Below are positions 45,874 to 55,188 of a DNA stretch of 64,000 nt, piece after piece (position 1 is the first letter of the stretch; every line of letters starts with the position of its first letter). Under the pieces are notes generated by a model. That model was given only the letters and a program-made list of their open reading frames with translations, was not told the DNA's origin and ran no database searches. The DNA is taken from contig NZ_VJVZ01000006.1 in NCBI RefSeq assembly GCF_007097145.1, positions 124,001 through 188,000 on the forward strand, given 5' to 3'. The DNA comes from Flavobacterium zepuense (GTDB lineage Bacteria > Bacteroidota > Bacteroidia > Flavobacteriales > Flavobacteriaceae). The translations under genes were made by a program, and so were the position numbers.

Positions 45874-45894
45874 ATACATTTTAATTAAATGTAT
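45874..45894 (-). promoter_or_regulatory. Candidate PadR operator palindrome
   Basis: A perfect 8+8 inverted repeat ATACATTT-N5-AAATGTAT lies 7 bases upstream of the PadR start codon. ACAT...ATGT half-sites resemble known PadR-family operators, so negative autoregulation is plausible. Confidence 0.45.
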
Positions 45895-45969
45895 GTATTT
45901 TTTATGTAGAGTAGTTATAACTTCAGATATAATATTTTATAATTTTCAGCAAGATGCATAAAGATAAAT

Positions 45970-45987
45970 GGCTGCCAAATGGCAGCC
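45970..45987 (-). terminator. Hairpin after the S9 peptidase gene
   Basis: A 7-bp stem GGCTGCC / GGCAGCC with a four-base loop lies about 25 bases beyond the S9 peptidase stop and is followed on the minus strand by ATTTATCTTT. The T-tract is broken, so this is a weaker terminator candidate. Confidence 0.5.
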
Positions 45988-46011
45988 TCTCATCTATAAA
46001 CTAATTTGATA

Positions 46012-48186
46012 TTACTTCTTTAGATACGTATCAAAATAATCAGCAATTTTTTGGTTCAGGTGCACCCTGTCTTTACCGCGAACGTTGTGCTCATGCGTAG
46101 GGTACAAAAAGTAATCTACCTGTTTGCCATTTGCAATACAGGCATTTATAAACTCCATACTGTTTTGCTGTACCACTACATTATCCTGGGCACCGTGTAT
46201 TACAAGCAGCCTTCCTTTTAGCTTGGGCGCTTTTTTAATCACGCTGGTACTCTCATAGCCTTCAGGATTTTCCTGAGGTGTATCCATATAACGCTCGCCA
46301 TACATTACTTCGTAATATTTCCAGTCGCATACCGGGCCACCCGCAACACCCACTTTAAAGGTATCGGCCTGATCCAGCATTAATGATGTGGTCATAAATC
46401 CACCAAAACTCCAGCCATACACACCTATTTTACTGGCATCTACAAACGATTTTCCTTTAAGGAAAGCCACGCCCTGCATCTGGTCGGCCATTTCGTTAAC
46501 GCCCAGGTTGCGGTGTACTACGTGCTCAAAATCACGGCCGCGGGCATCACTACCGCGGTTATCAATTGTAAAAACCACATAACCCTGTTGTGCCATATAA
46601 TAGTCGAAAAGGCCTGCGCCACCCAGCCACTTATTGGTAACCAGCTGCGCATGCGGCCCACCGTATACATACACCATTACCGGGTATTTTTTTGCAGCAT
46701 CAAAATTTGCAGGGTAAATAAGCCTACCGTTAAGCGGGGTCTTACCATCGGCACTTGTAACAGTAACAAGTTCCATTTTTGGCAATATGGTTTTGTTTGT
46801 GTACGGATTTTCAGCCTTAAAAAGGGTAGTAGCTTTGTTGGTTTTAGTGTTTACGATGCTCACATCATTAGGCGTAGTAGTATTGCTAAAGCTGTCTAAC
46901 ACCAAAGAACCATCAGTACTTACTATAGCGCTATGCGTGCCCGATGCTGTAGTTACCTGCACCGTTTTACCCGATTTCAGGTCGGTTTTGTACAACTGTC
47001 GGTCCAGGCCGTTATTGACAGCGCCAATGTAAAATACATTTTTAGCACCTGTATCAAAACCAAGTAATTCGGTTACAACTACATCTTTATAACCAAGCTT
47101 TTTAAGCTCTTTACCATCAGTGTTATAAAGGTACAATTGTTCATATCCGTTTTTCTCGGTACGGTACAAAAACTGGTTATTATTGCCTGGCACAAAGGTA
47201 AGTATATGCAAAGGCTCTACATATGTGGCGGCTTTTTCTTCAAACAGGGTTTTAATAAAGTTACCTGTTGCAGCATCATATTTATTTAGTTTTAAATGGT
47301 TTTGCTCGCGGTTAAGCACACCCACATATATTTGCTTACCATCCGGCGACCAGGTAACGCAGGTTAAAAACTGCTCTTTAGGGCCATCGGTTTTTAGGAT
47401 AACTTTTTTATTGTTAGCAACATCATATATTACAAGGGTAACCTCTTCACTTTTCATCCCCGCCATTGGGTATTTAATATCTTTTGCTGCCGCAATGCGC
47501 TCACTCCATTGCACTAACGGGAAATCAGCCACCATGGTTTCATCCTTGCGGTAGTACAAAAGTTTATCGCTGTTGGGGCTCCACCACATACCTTTATCAA
47601 TCCCAAATTCCTGGCGGTGAGTATAGTCGCTACCGTTTACGATCCCTTTATCGGAATCATTGGTTACTGCAATATCTTTACCGTTTTTAGTAATTACAAT
47701 GTTATTTTCTTTAAGCCATGCAGCAGATGTTCCATTAGATGAAAGTACCTGATTAGCAGCATCGGCGCCAATAGCAACGGCACTTTTAACGGTTTTATCG
47801 GTAACATTTAAAAGTACAATGTAAGTATTGTTGGTACCGGCGGCTTCAAATTGCAGGGTGTTTATATCACTCCACGAATATCCCATCGGGAAAGTCCTGA
47901 AACTAAACGTTTCATTAGGCAATTTACTTTTTAAGGCACTTACCAAATCGGCTTTACTTAATAGTGTGCTTTCTGCCCATTTACCTTCTTCGTTTCGGGC
48001 AACCAAATTTTCGTAAGTTGCATCAATATAAGTAACGGTGTGTGTGTCCGGCCTCCATTGTTGTGCAACTAAGCTCTTAACAGCATAATTTTGATATTGC
48101 CCGTAAGTAGCCTCCTGTATGGTAAAGTTTTTTTGTGCCGTTGCAGCTGCTCCTGTTAAAAGAAAAAGCCATAAAAGTTTTCTCAT
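46012..48186 (-). CDS. S9 family dipeptidyl peptidase (DPP IV-like), exported
   Basis: 724 residues with a signal peptide (MRKLLWLFLLTGAAATAQ). An N-terminal eight-bladed beta-propeller (about 30-450; MWWSPNSDKLLYYRKDE, VTWSPDGKQIYVGVL) is followed by the alpha/beta hydrolase domain. The nucleophile is the Ser of YGWSFGGFM, the acid is the Asp of HGAQDNVV, and the His lies in PTHEHNVRG. Cleaves X-Pro or similar dipeptides from peptides in the periplasm; many Bacteroidota use such enzymes for protein utilisation. Monocistronic. Confidence 0.95.
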   Translation of the reverse strand: MRKLLWLFLLTGAAATAQKNFTIQEATYGQYQNYAVKSLVAQQWRPDTHTVTYIDATYENLVARNEEGKWAESTLLSKADLVSALKSKLPNETFSFRTFPMGYSWSDINTLQFEAAGTNNTYIVLLNVTDKTVKSAVAIGADAANQVLSSNGTSAAWLKENNIVITKNGKDIAVTNDSDKGIVNGSDYTHRQEFGIDKGMWWSPNSDKLLYYRKDETMVADFPLVQWSERIAAAKDIKYPMAGMKSEEVTLVIYDVANNKKVILKTDGPKEQFLTCVTWSPDGKQIYVGVLNREQNHLKLNKYDAATGNFIKTLFEEKAATYVEPLHILTFVPGNNNQFLYRTEKNGYEQLYLYNTDGKELKKLGYKDVVVTELLGFDTGAKNVFYIGAVNNGLDRQLYKTDLKSGKTVQVTTASGTHSAIVSTDGSLVLDSFSNTTTPNDVSIVNTKTNKATTLFKAENPYTNKTILPKMELVTVTSADGKTPLNGRLIYPANFDAAKKYPVMVYVYGGPHAQLVTNKWLGGAGLFDYYMAQQGYVVFTIDNRGSDARGRDFEHVVHRNLGVNEMADQMQGVAFLKGKSFVDASKIGVYGWSFGGFMTTSLMLDQADTFKVGVAGGPVCDWKYYEVMYGERYMDTPQENPEGYESTSVIKKAPKLKGRLLVIHGAQDNVVVQQNSMEFINACIANGKQVDYFLYPTHEHNVRGKDRVHLNQKIADYFDTYLKK

Positions 48187-48260
48187 TGTAGTTAGTTTAA
48201 AGGGCGAATTTAAATATTCTGGTGCTCAAATCCGAGATTTTACCTAAATATATAGGTAAG

Positions 48261-48297
48261 AAAAAAATCCGCTGCAGCATATAACTGTAGCGGATTT
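48261..48297 (-). terminator. Rho-independent terminator of the PLP lyase gene
   Basis: A 13-bp stem with one wobble pair (AAATCCGCTACAG on the transcript, paired with CTGCAGCGGATTT) is followed on the minus strand by a run of T residues. It starts about 17 bases after the stop of the PLP lyase gene. Confidence 0.85.
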
Positions 48298-48313
48298 AGC
48301 AAAATTGAGTTAG

Positions 48314-49537
48314 TTATAAGGTAGCTGTAGCAGTTTCTAAAATTCCAATTTCTGTCATGCAGCTTTTCATCATTTGGTAGGTGCGTTCTATATCATTATC
48401 TAATCCTATAGAGAAACGTATCAGTCCGTCAGTTAACCCCATCGCTTTTTGTTCTTCCAATGGTATTTCGCTCGATGTTGATGTTCCCGGAGCACTAAAC
48501 AATGTCTTGTAGAAACCAAGGCTTACCGCCAGGTAACCCAAGTTGCGATGCTGCATTAATTCCATCAGTTCATTTGCTTTATCAAGGCTACCCACATCAA
48601 GTGTCATCATTCCGCCAAAACCATACTCCGGGTTTATCATGTTTCTGTAAAGTTCGTGGCTCGGGTGGCTTGCAAGGCCAGGATAAACCGTTTTTAGTCC
48701 GTCCTGCTCAAAACGTTCTGCTAAGTATAAAGCATTAGCACTGTGCTGTTTCATACGTATGTGCAGCGTGCGCAGGTTTTTCATGATGCTGGCTGCACGC
48801 AGGCTGTCCATAGTTGGGCCTAAAAGCATAGAGGCGCCATTGTTTACGTTTTTTGTAGCATCTATAAACTCGCGGGTGCTACAGGTAACTCCACCCACGG
48901 TATCGCTGCTGCCGTTAATGTATTTAGTAAGGCTGTGAATTACTACATCAGCACCTAATTTTGCCGGCGCAACCGACAGGGGAGAGAATGTATTATCTAC
49001 TACCAGTTTTAAATTATGTTTTTTCGCAATTTTAGAAAGTGCGGCAATATCAGTCACCTCTAAAAGCGGGTTGCTAACGGTTTCGCAATACAAAACTTTA
49101 GTGTTGGGTGTAATGGCAGCTTCAATAATTTCAATTTTGGTGCTGTCTACAAAAGAAGTGCTGATGCCAAGATTTGGTAAAAAGTTCTTCATAAAGGCAT
49201 ACGTGCCTCCGTAGATGGTTCTGCTTGACACTATATGATCTCCGGCTTTACATAATTGCAGTAGGGTAGTGGTAATTGCCCCCATGCCCGATGCGGCTAC
49301 ATTGGCAGCTTCGGTACCTTCCATAGCGGCAAGTGCCTGGCTAAGGTATAGATTGCTGGGCGACGAATGGCGCGAATACAAATAGCAGCCTTCGGCATTG
49401 CCCTCAAACGTATCGAACATTGTCTTAGCAGAAAGGAATGTATAGGTAGACGAATCGGATATTGATGGGTTTACACCTCCAAATTCGCCAAAATATTGCA
49501 GGTCTTGTATGTTATCGGCAGGGTTTAAATTTTTCAT
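48314..49537 (-). CDS. Cys/Met-metabolism PLP enzyme (methionine gamma-lyase / cystathionine gamma-synthase family)
   Basis: 407 residues. The PLP-binding lysine is K205 in VVIHSLTKYINGSSDTVGG. Other family marks are YLYSRHSSPSNLYL (about 52-65), AASGMGAI (cofactor phosphate region) and VVDNTFSPL (Asp that contacts the pyridine ring). The family covers methionine gamma-lyase, cystathionine gamma-lyase and gamma-synthase, and the reaction cannot be fixed from sequence alone. The Lrp/AsnC regulator gene is divergent from it at 162 bases, as is common for amino-acid catabolic lyases, which favours a degradative role. Confidence 0.9.
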   Translation of the reverse strand: MKNLNPADNIQDLQYFGEFGGVNPSISDSSTYTFLSAKTMFDTFEGNAEGCYLYSRHSSPSNLYLSQALAAMEGTEAANVAASGMGAITTTLLQLCKAGDHIVSSRTIYGGTYAFMKNFLPNLGISTSFVDSTKIEIIEAAITPNTKVLYCETVSNPLLEVTDIAALSKIAKKHNLKLVVDNTFSPLSVAPAKLGADVVIHSLTKYINGSSDTVGGVTCSTREFIDATKNVNNGASMLLGPTMDSLRAASIMKNLRTLHIRMKQHSANALYLAERFEQDGLKTVYPGLASHPSHELYRNMINPEYGFGGMMTLDVGSLDKANELMELMQHRNLGYLAVSLGFYKTLFSAPGTSTSSEIPLEEQKAMGLTDGLIRFSIGLDNDIERTYQMMKSCMTEIGILETATATL

Positions 49538-49699
49538 GCTGTCTTTATAATGATTAATTACAAATCAAATAGACGATATGTTAAATAAATAATCAATCAT
49601 AATGCGTTAATTAAGATTTTAAATCTATAAATTTGACTTATGGTAGATTTTAAAATTAAAATCACCTCAAAAATTTTTCGATAAAAGAAAATTTATCAC

Positions 49700-50158
49700 A
49701 TGACACCCGATATAACCGACAGAAAACTGCTTTTACTTTTGCAGGAAGACAGCACCCGGACCACCAAAGAACTTTCGGTAAAACTGAACCTCTCAGTTAC
49801 TGCAGTATACGAGCGTGTAAAAAAACTGGAACGCGAGGGCATCATAAATAAATATGTTGCATTGGTAGATCGCAACAAAGTAAACAAAGGCTTTGTGGTA
49901 TTTTGCCATTTAAAACTCATTCAGCACACAAAAGAGTACCTGACTAAATTTGAAAGGGAGGTTATTAAGCTCGACGAGGTTTTAGAGTGCTACCATGTAA
50001 GCGGCGATTATGATTATATACTTAAAATATACGTTGCAAATATGGAAGAGTACCGCGAATTTATGGTTACCAAGCTTACTACACTGCAACATATCGGCAG
50101 TACGCACAGTACTTTTATGATAGGGGAGGTTAAGAATACCAACATCATTGTACTGTAA
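49700..50158 (+). CDS. Lrp/AsnC family transcriptional regulator
   Basis: 152 residues. N-terminal helix-turn-helix (DRKLLLLLQEDSTRTTKELS, then LNLSVTAVYERVKKLEREGI) and C-terminal ligand-binding RAM/AsnC domain (VLECYHVSGDYDYILKIYV, THSTFMIGEVK). Such regulators bind amino acids and act on neighbouring catabolic genes. The divergent PLP lyase gene is the obvious target; the 162-base region between them is very AT-rich and probably holds the operator, but no clear palindrome is visible. Confidence 0.95.
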   Translation: MTPDITDRKLLLLLQEDSTRTTKELSVKLNLSVTAVYERVKKLEREGIINKYVALVDRNKVNKGFVVFCHLKLIQHTKEYLTKFEREVIKLDEVLECYHVSGDYDYILKIYVANMEEYREFMVTKLTTLQHIGSTHSTFMIGEVKNTNIIVL

Positions 50159-50183
50159 TTAAGCAATAGCGGGTAATTCTTTT

Positions 50184-50191
50184 TATATTTG
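50184..50191 (+). promoter_or_regulatory. -7 promoter element of the carboxylesterase gene
   Basis: TATATTTG (TAnnTTTG). The expected transcript start falls near 50198, exactly at an upstream in-frame ATG, which makes the next ATG at 50216 the more likely translation start. Confidence 0.5.
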
Positions 50192-50215
50192 TTATAAATG
50201 ATTAAACCACATAGT

Positions 50216-51856
50216 ATGACTAAAAAATATTTGGTACTGGCATTATTGCTGCAATTAGCAATGCCGGCACTGGCCCAAAAAGCGCCACAAATAAAAGTAG
50301 AGCAGGGCTTGTTAGAAGGCACTGCAGAAAAATCGGGTGTGCAAAGTTTTAAGGGTATTCCGTTTGCACAGCCACCCGTTGGGGACTTGCGTTGGAAAGC
50401 ACCCCAACCTGCAAAAAATTGGACGGGAGTACGCCAGGCAACTGCATTTGGCAATAACGGAATGCAAAAAGCTGTATTTGGCGATATGATGTTCCGTTCG
50501 CCTAAAATGAGCGAAGACTGTCTGTACCTTAATGTATGGACCCCCGCAAAAAAACCGACTGAAAAACTACCGGTACTGGTATATTTTTACGGTGGAGGCT
50601 TTGTTGCCGGAGATGGTAGCGAACGCCGCTATGACGGCGAAAGCCTTGCTGAAAAGGGTATCGTAACCGTTACATTAAATTACAGGCTTGGAATTTTTGG
50701 GTTCTTTTCGCATCCGGAACTTACTAAGGAATCTCCTAGTCATGCATCGGGCAATTACGGTTTATTAGACCAGCATGCCGCGCTGCTTTGGGTTAAGAAA
50801 AATATTGCGGCCTTTGGCGGTGACCCTAATAAAATAACCATAGCAGGGGAGTCGGCAGGATCTATTTCAGTATCTGCACAAATGGCGTCACCACTATCTA
50901 AAGAACTTATAGCCGGTGCCATCGGCGAAAGCGGTGCCATGATAAATCCAACGCTTGATGCTATTCCACTTGCAGATAATGAAAAACATGGAACGGTATT
51001 TGCCGAAAAAATAAAAGCAGGCTCATTAGCCGCCTTACGCGCGTTAACTGCCGAACAGTTGTTAGAAGAAGCTGCCAAACCGGGAGCATTTTATACCAAA
51101 GCTGTGGTAGACGGTTACTTTTTAACCAAGCTACCATTAGAAACTTTTGATGCAGGTGAGCAGGCTAAAGTGCCCTTATTAGCAGGGTGGACGTCGGCTG
51201 AAATTCCGTATCAGGCGTTTATGCAAGGGCAATTTCCGAGTCCGGAAAATTATGCAAAGCGTGTAAAAGAACAATATGGCGATAAAGCCGCTGAAGTATT
51301 AAAACTATATCCGGGTACCACCCAGGAAGAGGCTATTACATCGGCTACAGCCTTAGCCAGCGATAATTTTATAGTATACAGCACCTGGAAATGGGCTGAT
51401 CTTCACCGCAAAACTGCCAGGCAACCTGTATACGTGTATCAATTTTCGCGTGCCAGGCCACCAATGAAAAGCGAAATGGGCAATGCAAAATCGGGCCTTG
51501 CAGGTGGCATTGTTAAAGGTGATGGCGCTAAAAAAGATGAGAATGCCATGCCTGAGCCGCTGGCGGGTGCATCGCATGCATCGGATATTGAGTATGCATT
51601 AGGCAACCTCGCCAGCAATACAATTTTTGAGTGGACAGATGATGATTATAAAGTATCTGAACTTAACGAAGATTACTTTGCTAACTTTATTAAAACAGGC
51701 AACCCCAACGGTAAAAATTTGCCCAACTGGCCAGTAGTAAACAAAGCAACCGGCGATATGACCATTATGGATATTAATGTGCAAAGCAAAGCTTACAAAG
51801 AGCCTTACAGGACCCGTTATTTATTTTTAGACAATTATTACAGGACTAAAAAGTAA
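50216..51856 (+). CDS. Exported carboxylesterase/lipase family protein
   Basis: 546 residues from ATG 50216 (MTKKYLVLALLLQLAMPALAQ), which gives a clean signal peptide. Type-B carboxylesterase signatures: SFKGIPFAQPPVGDLRWK, EDCLYLNVWTP, the oxyanion hole YFYGGGFVAGDG, and the nucleophile Ser in IAGESAGSISVSAQ. The catalytic His is probably in GASHASDIEYALGN. Cleaves esters of unknown identity in the periplasm. Monocistronic. Confidence 0.93.
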   Translation: MTKKYLVLALLLQLAMPALAQKAPQIKVEQGLLEGTAEKSGVQSFKGIPFAQPPVGDLRWKAPQPAKNWTGVRQATAFGNNGMQKAVFGDMMFRSPKMSEDCLYLNVWTPAKKPTEKLPVLVYFYGGGFVAGDGSERRYDGESLAEKGIVTVTLNYRLGIFGFFSHPELTKESPSHASGNYGLLDQHAALLWVKKNIAAFGGDPNKITIAGESAGSISVSAQMASPLSKELIAGAIGESGAMINPTLDAIPLADNEKHGTVFAEKIKAGSLAALRALTAEQLLEEAAKPGAFYTKAVVDGYFLTKLPLETFDAGEQAKVPLLAGWTSAEIPYQAFMQGQFPSPENYAKRVKEQYGDKAAEVLKLYPGTTQEEAITSATALASDNFIVYSTWKWADLHRKTARQPVYVYQFSRARPPMKSEMGNAKSGLAGGIVKGDGAKKDENAMPEPLAGASHASDIEYALGNLASNTIFEWTDDDYKVSELNEDYFANFIKTGNPNGKNLPNWPVVNKATGDMTIMDINVQSKAYKEPYRTRYLFLDNYYRTKK

Positions 51857-51976
51857 AATATTTTCCTGCCAAAATTTTTTTAAAAGTCAATAGTGTGCTT
51901 ACATACCTGCAAACCGGGACGGGTTGCCCTTGACTAAAAAATCTTTTTTATTTAGCTTCATATAAATCATATTGCC

Positions 51977-51984
51977 TAAATTTG
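51977..51984 (+). promoter_or_regulatory. -7 promoter element of lpdA
   Basis: TAAATTTG (TAnnTTTG), 35 bases before the ATG. No clear -33 box. Confidence 0.45.
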
Positions 51985-52019
51985 CGTAACAAAATTTAAT
52001 CCATACAAATACATATACT

Positions 52020-53426
52020 ATGAGTTCATTTGACGTAGTCGTTATAGGTTCTGGTCCCGGCGGATATGTGGCAGCCATCAGGGCGTCGCAATTAGGTTTT
52101 AAAACCGCAATTATAGAAAAATATCCAACCCTTGGGGGTACCTGCCTAAACGTAGGTTGTATACCAAGTAAGGCATTGCTGGATTCTTCTCACCATTACC
52201 ATGATGCACACTCAAATTTTAAAGAGCACGGTATTGATATTGCGGGTGAAATTAAAGTGAATTTTGAGCAAATGATAGCCCGTAAACAAGGCGTTGTAGA
52301 TCAAAATGTTAGCGGTATTAAATACCTTATGGACAAAAACAAGATCACAGTTTTTGAAGGTGTTGGATCGTTTGAAGATGCTACCCACATTGTAGTTACA
52401 AAAAACGATGGTTCTAATGAAACTATCGAAGCTAAAAATACCATTATAGCAACGGGTTCTAAACCATCATCGTTGCCTTTCATAAAAATCGACAAAGAAA
52501 AAATAATCACATCTACAGAGGCGCTTAAGCTTAAAGAAGTTCCTAAACACCTTATCGTTATTGGTGGTGGTGTAATAGGCCTGGAGCTTGGCCAGGTATA
52601 CCTTCGCCTTGGTGCGCAGGTATCGGTAGTGGAGTATTTAGACCGTATTATTCCGGGTATGGATGCCGGCCTTAGTAAAGAGCTTACCAAAGTTCTTAAA
52701 AAACAGGGCATGAAGTTCTACACATCCCATAAAGTAAAATCGGTAGAGCGCAACGGAGCCGATGTGCAGGTTCAGGCAGAAAATGCTAAAGGCGAAACCA
52801 TTACACTTGATGGCGATTATGCATTAGTTTCAGTAGGGCGCCGTCCATTTACCGAAGGCCTTAATGCAGATAAAGCCGGAGTTAAAATATCTGATAGGGG
52901 TATTGTAGAAGTTAATGAACATTTACAAACAAGTGTACCAAACATTTACGCTATTGGCGATGTTATACGTGGTGCAATGCTTGCCCACAAAGCGGAAGAA
53001 GAAGGTGTTTTTGTTGCCGAAACTATTGCCGGCCAAAAACCACATATAGATTATAACCTTATACCGGGCGTTGTGTATACCTGGCCGGAAGTTGCAGCTG
53101 TTGGTAAAACAGAGGAGCAGCTTAAAGAAGCGGGTGTTGAGTACAAATCGGGTAGTTTCCCGTTCAAAGCGCTTGGCCGTAGCCGCGCAAGTATGGATAC
53201 CGACGGTTTTGTAAAAATCCTTGCGGATGCGAAGACTGACGAGGTTTTAGGTATTCACATGATTGGTGCACGTACTGCCGACCTTATTGCTGAAGCTGTT
53301 ATTGCAATGGAATTTAAAGCAAGTGCTGAGGACATTGCAAGGTCGTCTCATGCTCACCCTACATATGCTGAGGCTGTTAAAGAAGCTGCACTTGCCGCTA
53401 CAGAGAACAGGGCTATCCATATTTAA
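52020..53426 (+). CDS. lpdA: Dihydrolipoyl dehydrogenase (E3)
   Basis: Reoxidises dihydrolipoyl groups of the pyruvate, 2-oxoglutarate and branched-chain 2-oxoacid dehydrogenase complexes with NAD+; cytoplasmic. 468 residues. FAD motif VIGSGPGGYVAAIRA (about 9-23), redox disulfide C42 and C47 in GGTCLNVGCIPSKAL, NAD motif VIGGGVIGLELGQVY, FAD motif IYAIGDV, and the C-terminal catalytic His-Glu region HAHPTYAEAV. Stands alone, not next to E1/E2 genes. Confidence 0.97.
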   Translation: MSSFDVVVIGSGPGGYVAAIRASQLGFKTAIIEKYPTLGGTCLNVGCIPSKALLDSSHHYHDAHSNFKEHGIDIAGEIKVNFEQMIARKQGVVDQNVSGIKYLMDKNKITVFEGVGSFEDATHIVVTKNDGSNETIEAKNTIIATGSKPSSLPFIKIDKEKIITSTEALKLKEVPKHLIVIGGGVIGLELGQVYLRLGAQVSVVEYLDRIIPGMDAGLSKELTKVLKKQGMKFYTSHKVKSVERNGADVQVQAENAKGETITLDGDYALVSVGRRPFTEGLNADKAGVKISDRGIVEVNEHLQTSVPNIYAIGDVIRGAMLAHKAEEEGVFVAETIAGQKPHIDYNLIPGVVYTWPEVAAVGKTEEQLKEAGVEYKSGSFPFKALGRSRASMDTDGFVKILADAKTDEVLGIHMIGARTADLIAEAVIAMEFKASAEDIARSSHAHPTYAEAVKEAALAATENRAIHI

Positions 53427-53448
53427 TAAATTTATCATATATAAAAGC

Positions 53449-53483
53449 AACCCCATTCTGAAAAGAGTGGGGTTTGTTGTTTT
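53449..53483 (+). terminator. Rho-independent terminator of lpdA
   Basis: An 11-bp stem with one mismatch (AACCCCATTCT / AGAGTGGGGTT) and a short A-rich loop is followed by a T-rich tract, 22 bases after the stop. Confidence 0.8.
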
Positions 53484-53550
53484 TTGAGGGGAAAACATAT
53501 TAATTATTCGTTTTGAAGCAATAAATATGAGAATGCCGGTATATAATGCC

Positions 53551-53558
53551 TATATTTG
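53551..53558 (+). promoter_or_regulatory. -7 promoter element of the small charged protein gene
   Basis: TATATTTG (TAnnTTTG), 20 bases before ATG 53579. It overlaps the frame of an upstream ATG (53546), showing that 53579 is the real start. Confidence 0.5.
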
Positions 53559-53578
53559 TTGGAAACACTAAACTTACT

Positions 53579-53749
53579 ATGAGTATTTTTGACACTAATA
53601 ATGAATTTTCTAATCTTGAAAGTTCTAATGCAGATAAAGGATTTTATGATACGTTAAAAAACTACGTTAATAAGGCAGAGAGCGATAAAGCAGCATCAAA
53701 AACATCTTCCAAAGATAAAACAGAAGAATCTGCTAAAAAGGCAAAGTAA
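53579..53749 (+). CDS. Small highly charged protein of unknown function
   Basis: 56 residues (MSIFDTNNEFSNLESSNADK...), with a Lys/Ser/Asp-rich C-terminal half (KAESDKAASKTSSKDKTEES). Low complexity, no Cys and no membrane helix; probably cytoplasmic and disordered. The start at 53579 is fixed by the -7 element at 53551. Its context between lpdA and pabB is uninformative. No family recognised. Confidence 0.6.
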   Translation: MSIFDTNNEFSNLESSNADKGFYDTLKNYVNKAESDKAASKTSSKDKTEESAKKAK

Positions 53750-53805
53750 TTTGTTTTTTAATCACAGTATATTCTTAGTACTTTTGGTTCTTCAAATTAC
53801 TTTGC

Positions 53806-55113
53806 TTGAGAACTTCGGTACTACATACATTACAAGATCCTACTCAATTTAAACAACTGTTGCTTCAATGGGCGCAACAGTTTAGGGAGGTGGTATTTTT
53901 AGACAGCAACAACTACCATCAAAATTATACCTCTTATGATGCTGTATTGGCCGTAGATGCACTTACTTCAATACAGACGGATTACCACAACGCTTTTGAT
54001 GAGCTTAACACCTATCAGCAAACTACTAAGGACTGGCTGTTTGGCTATTTATCATATGATCTTAAAAATGATACCGAGGCTATCCAATCATCTAATTTTG
54101 ATGGTTTGGGTTTCCCCGACCTGTTTTTCTTTCAGCCTAAAAAGATATTCCTGATAAAAGATGACCTGGTAGAATTGCGCTATTTAAATATGTGCGATGA
54201 TGAACTTGATTCGGACTGGGAGGAAATTAACAAACAACAGTCATCAAGCAACCAGCAACAATCAACCGACAACCGACAGCTATTAGCCATTGATCAGCGG
54301 ATTTCTAAAGAACGTTATTTAGAAAAAGCCGGTAAAATGCTGGAACATATTTACCGTGGCGATATTTATGAAGCCAATTTTTGCATGGAATTTTATGCGG
54401 AAGATGCAACCATCGATCCGCTTGAAAAATTTGTAAAATTAAATGCCATATCAGAACCACCATTTGCAACCTACTTTAAAAATAATAAGCAATATTTACT
54501 CTCGGCATCGCCCGAACGTTATTTAAAGAAGGAGGGAAGTAAGGTTATATCGCAACCTATTAAAGGTACTGCCAGGCGAAGCGCTGATATTGTTGAAGAT
54601 GAGGCCCTGAAACAGGAACTCCTTGTGAACGAAAAAGAACGCTCTGAAAATATAATGATCGTAGATTTAGTGCGTAACGACCTTTCCCGCACTGCAGAGA
54701 AAAACTCTGTTCATGTAGATGAATTGTGCGAGGCGTATAGCTTTAAGCAGGTGCATCATTTAATTTCTACTGTGGTATCAACCGTTGGCTCAGAATACAG
54801 CCCTGTTGATGTTATAAGGACTACTTTCCCGATGGGTAGCATGACGGGTGCGCCAAAAATATCGGCCATGCAAATTATAGAAGACCTGGAGGAAACCCGC
54901 CGTGGGCTGTACAGTGGGGCAGTAGGTTATTTTACACCGGAGGGCGATTTTGACTTTAATGTGGTTATTCGTAGCATCTTATACAATGCGGTAAATAAAT
55001 ATGTTTCGTTCTCTGTGGGCAGTGCTATAACCGCGCAGGCAATCCCTGAAAAGGAATATGAAGAATGCTTGTTGAAAGCCCGTGCCATGCGCAGCGTTTT
55101 AGAAAACACCTGA
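53806..55113 (+). CDS. pabB: Aminodeoxychorismate synthase component I
   Basis: Makes 4-amino-4-deoxychorismate from chorismate and ammonia on the way to folate. 435 residues. The start is a TTG (53806); it gives the normal N-terminus (RTSVLHTLQDPTQFKQLLLQ) and no ATG lies suitably upstream. Chorismate-binding motifs: YRGDIYEANFCMEFYAED, PIKGTARRSADIVEDE (with the catalytic-type Lys), ENIMIVDLVRNDLSRTA, FPMGSMTGAPKISAM and GLYSGAVGYF. Glutamine amidotransferase component and pabC are not adjacent. Confidence 0.95.
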   Translation: MRTSVLHTLQDPTQFKQLLLQWAQQFREVVFLDSNNYHQNYTSYDAVLAVDALTSIQTDYHNAFDELNTYQQTTKDWLFGYLSYDLKNDTEAIQSSNFDGLGFPDLFFFQPKKIFLIKDDLVELRYLNMCDDELDSDWEEINKQQSSSNQQQSTDNRQLLAIDQRISKERYLEKAGKMLEHIYRGDIYEANFCMEFYAEDATIDPLEKFVKLNAISEPPFATYFKNNKQYLLSASPERYLKKEGSKVISQPIKGTARRSADIVEDEALKQELLVNEKERSENIMIVDLVRNDLSRTAEKNSVHVDELCEAYSFKQVHHLISTVVSTVGSEYSPVDVIRTTFPMGSMTGAPKISAMQIIEDLEETRRGLYSGAVGYFTPEGDFDFNVVIRSILYNAVNKYVSFSVGSAITAQAIPEKEYEECLLKARAMRSVLENT

Positions 55114-55146
55114 TAGTGTATTGGTTTATTGTAAGCTAAAATGTAG

Positions 55147-55154
55147 TAAATTTG
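55147..55154 (+). promoter_or_regulatory. -7 promoter element of tilS
   Basis: TAAATTTG (TAnnTTTG), 34 bases before the ATG. A TTG at 55121-55123 stands 23 bases upstream, within the range reported for flavobacterial -33 boxes. Confidence 0.5.
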
Positions 55155-55188
55155 TAGTTTACTTATTAAGCCATTCCGGCTATTTACA

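Noticed and set aside
53546..53578. ATG at 53546 as start of the small charged protein
   Set aside because: It lies upstream of and overlaps the -7 promoter element at 53551-53558, so it would not be on the transcript.
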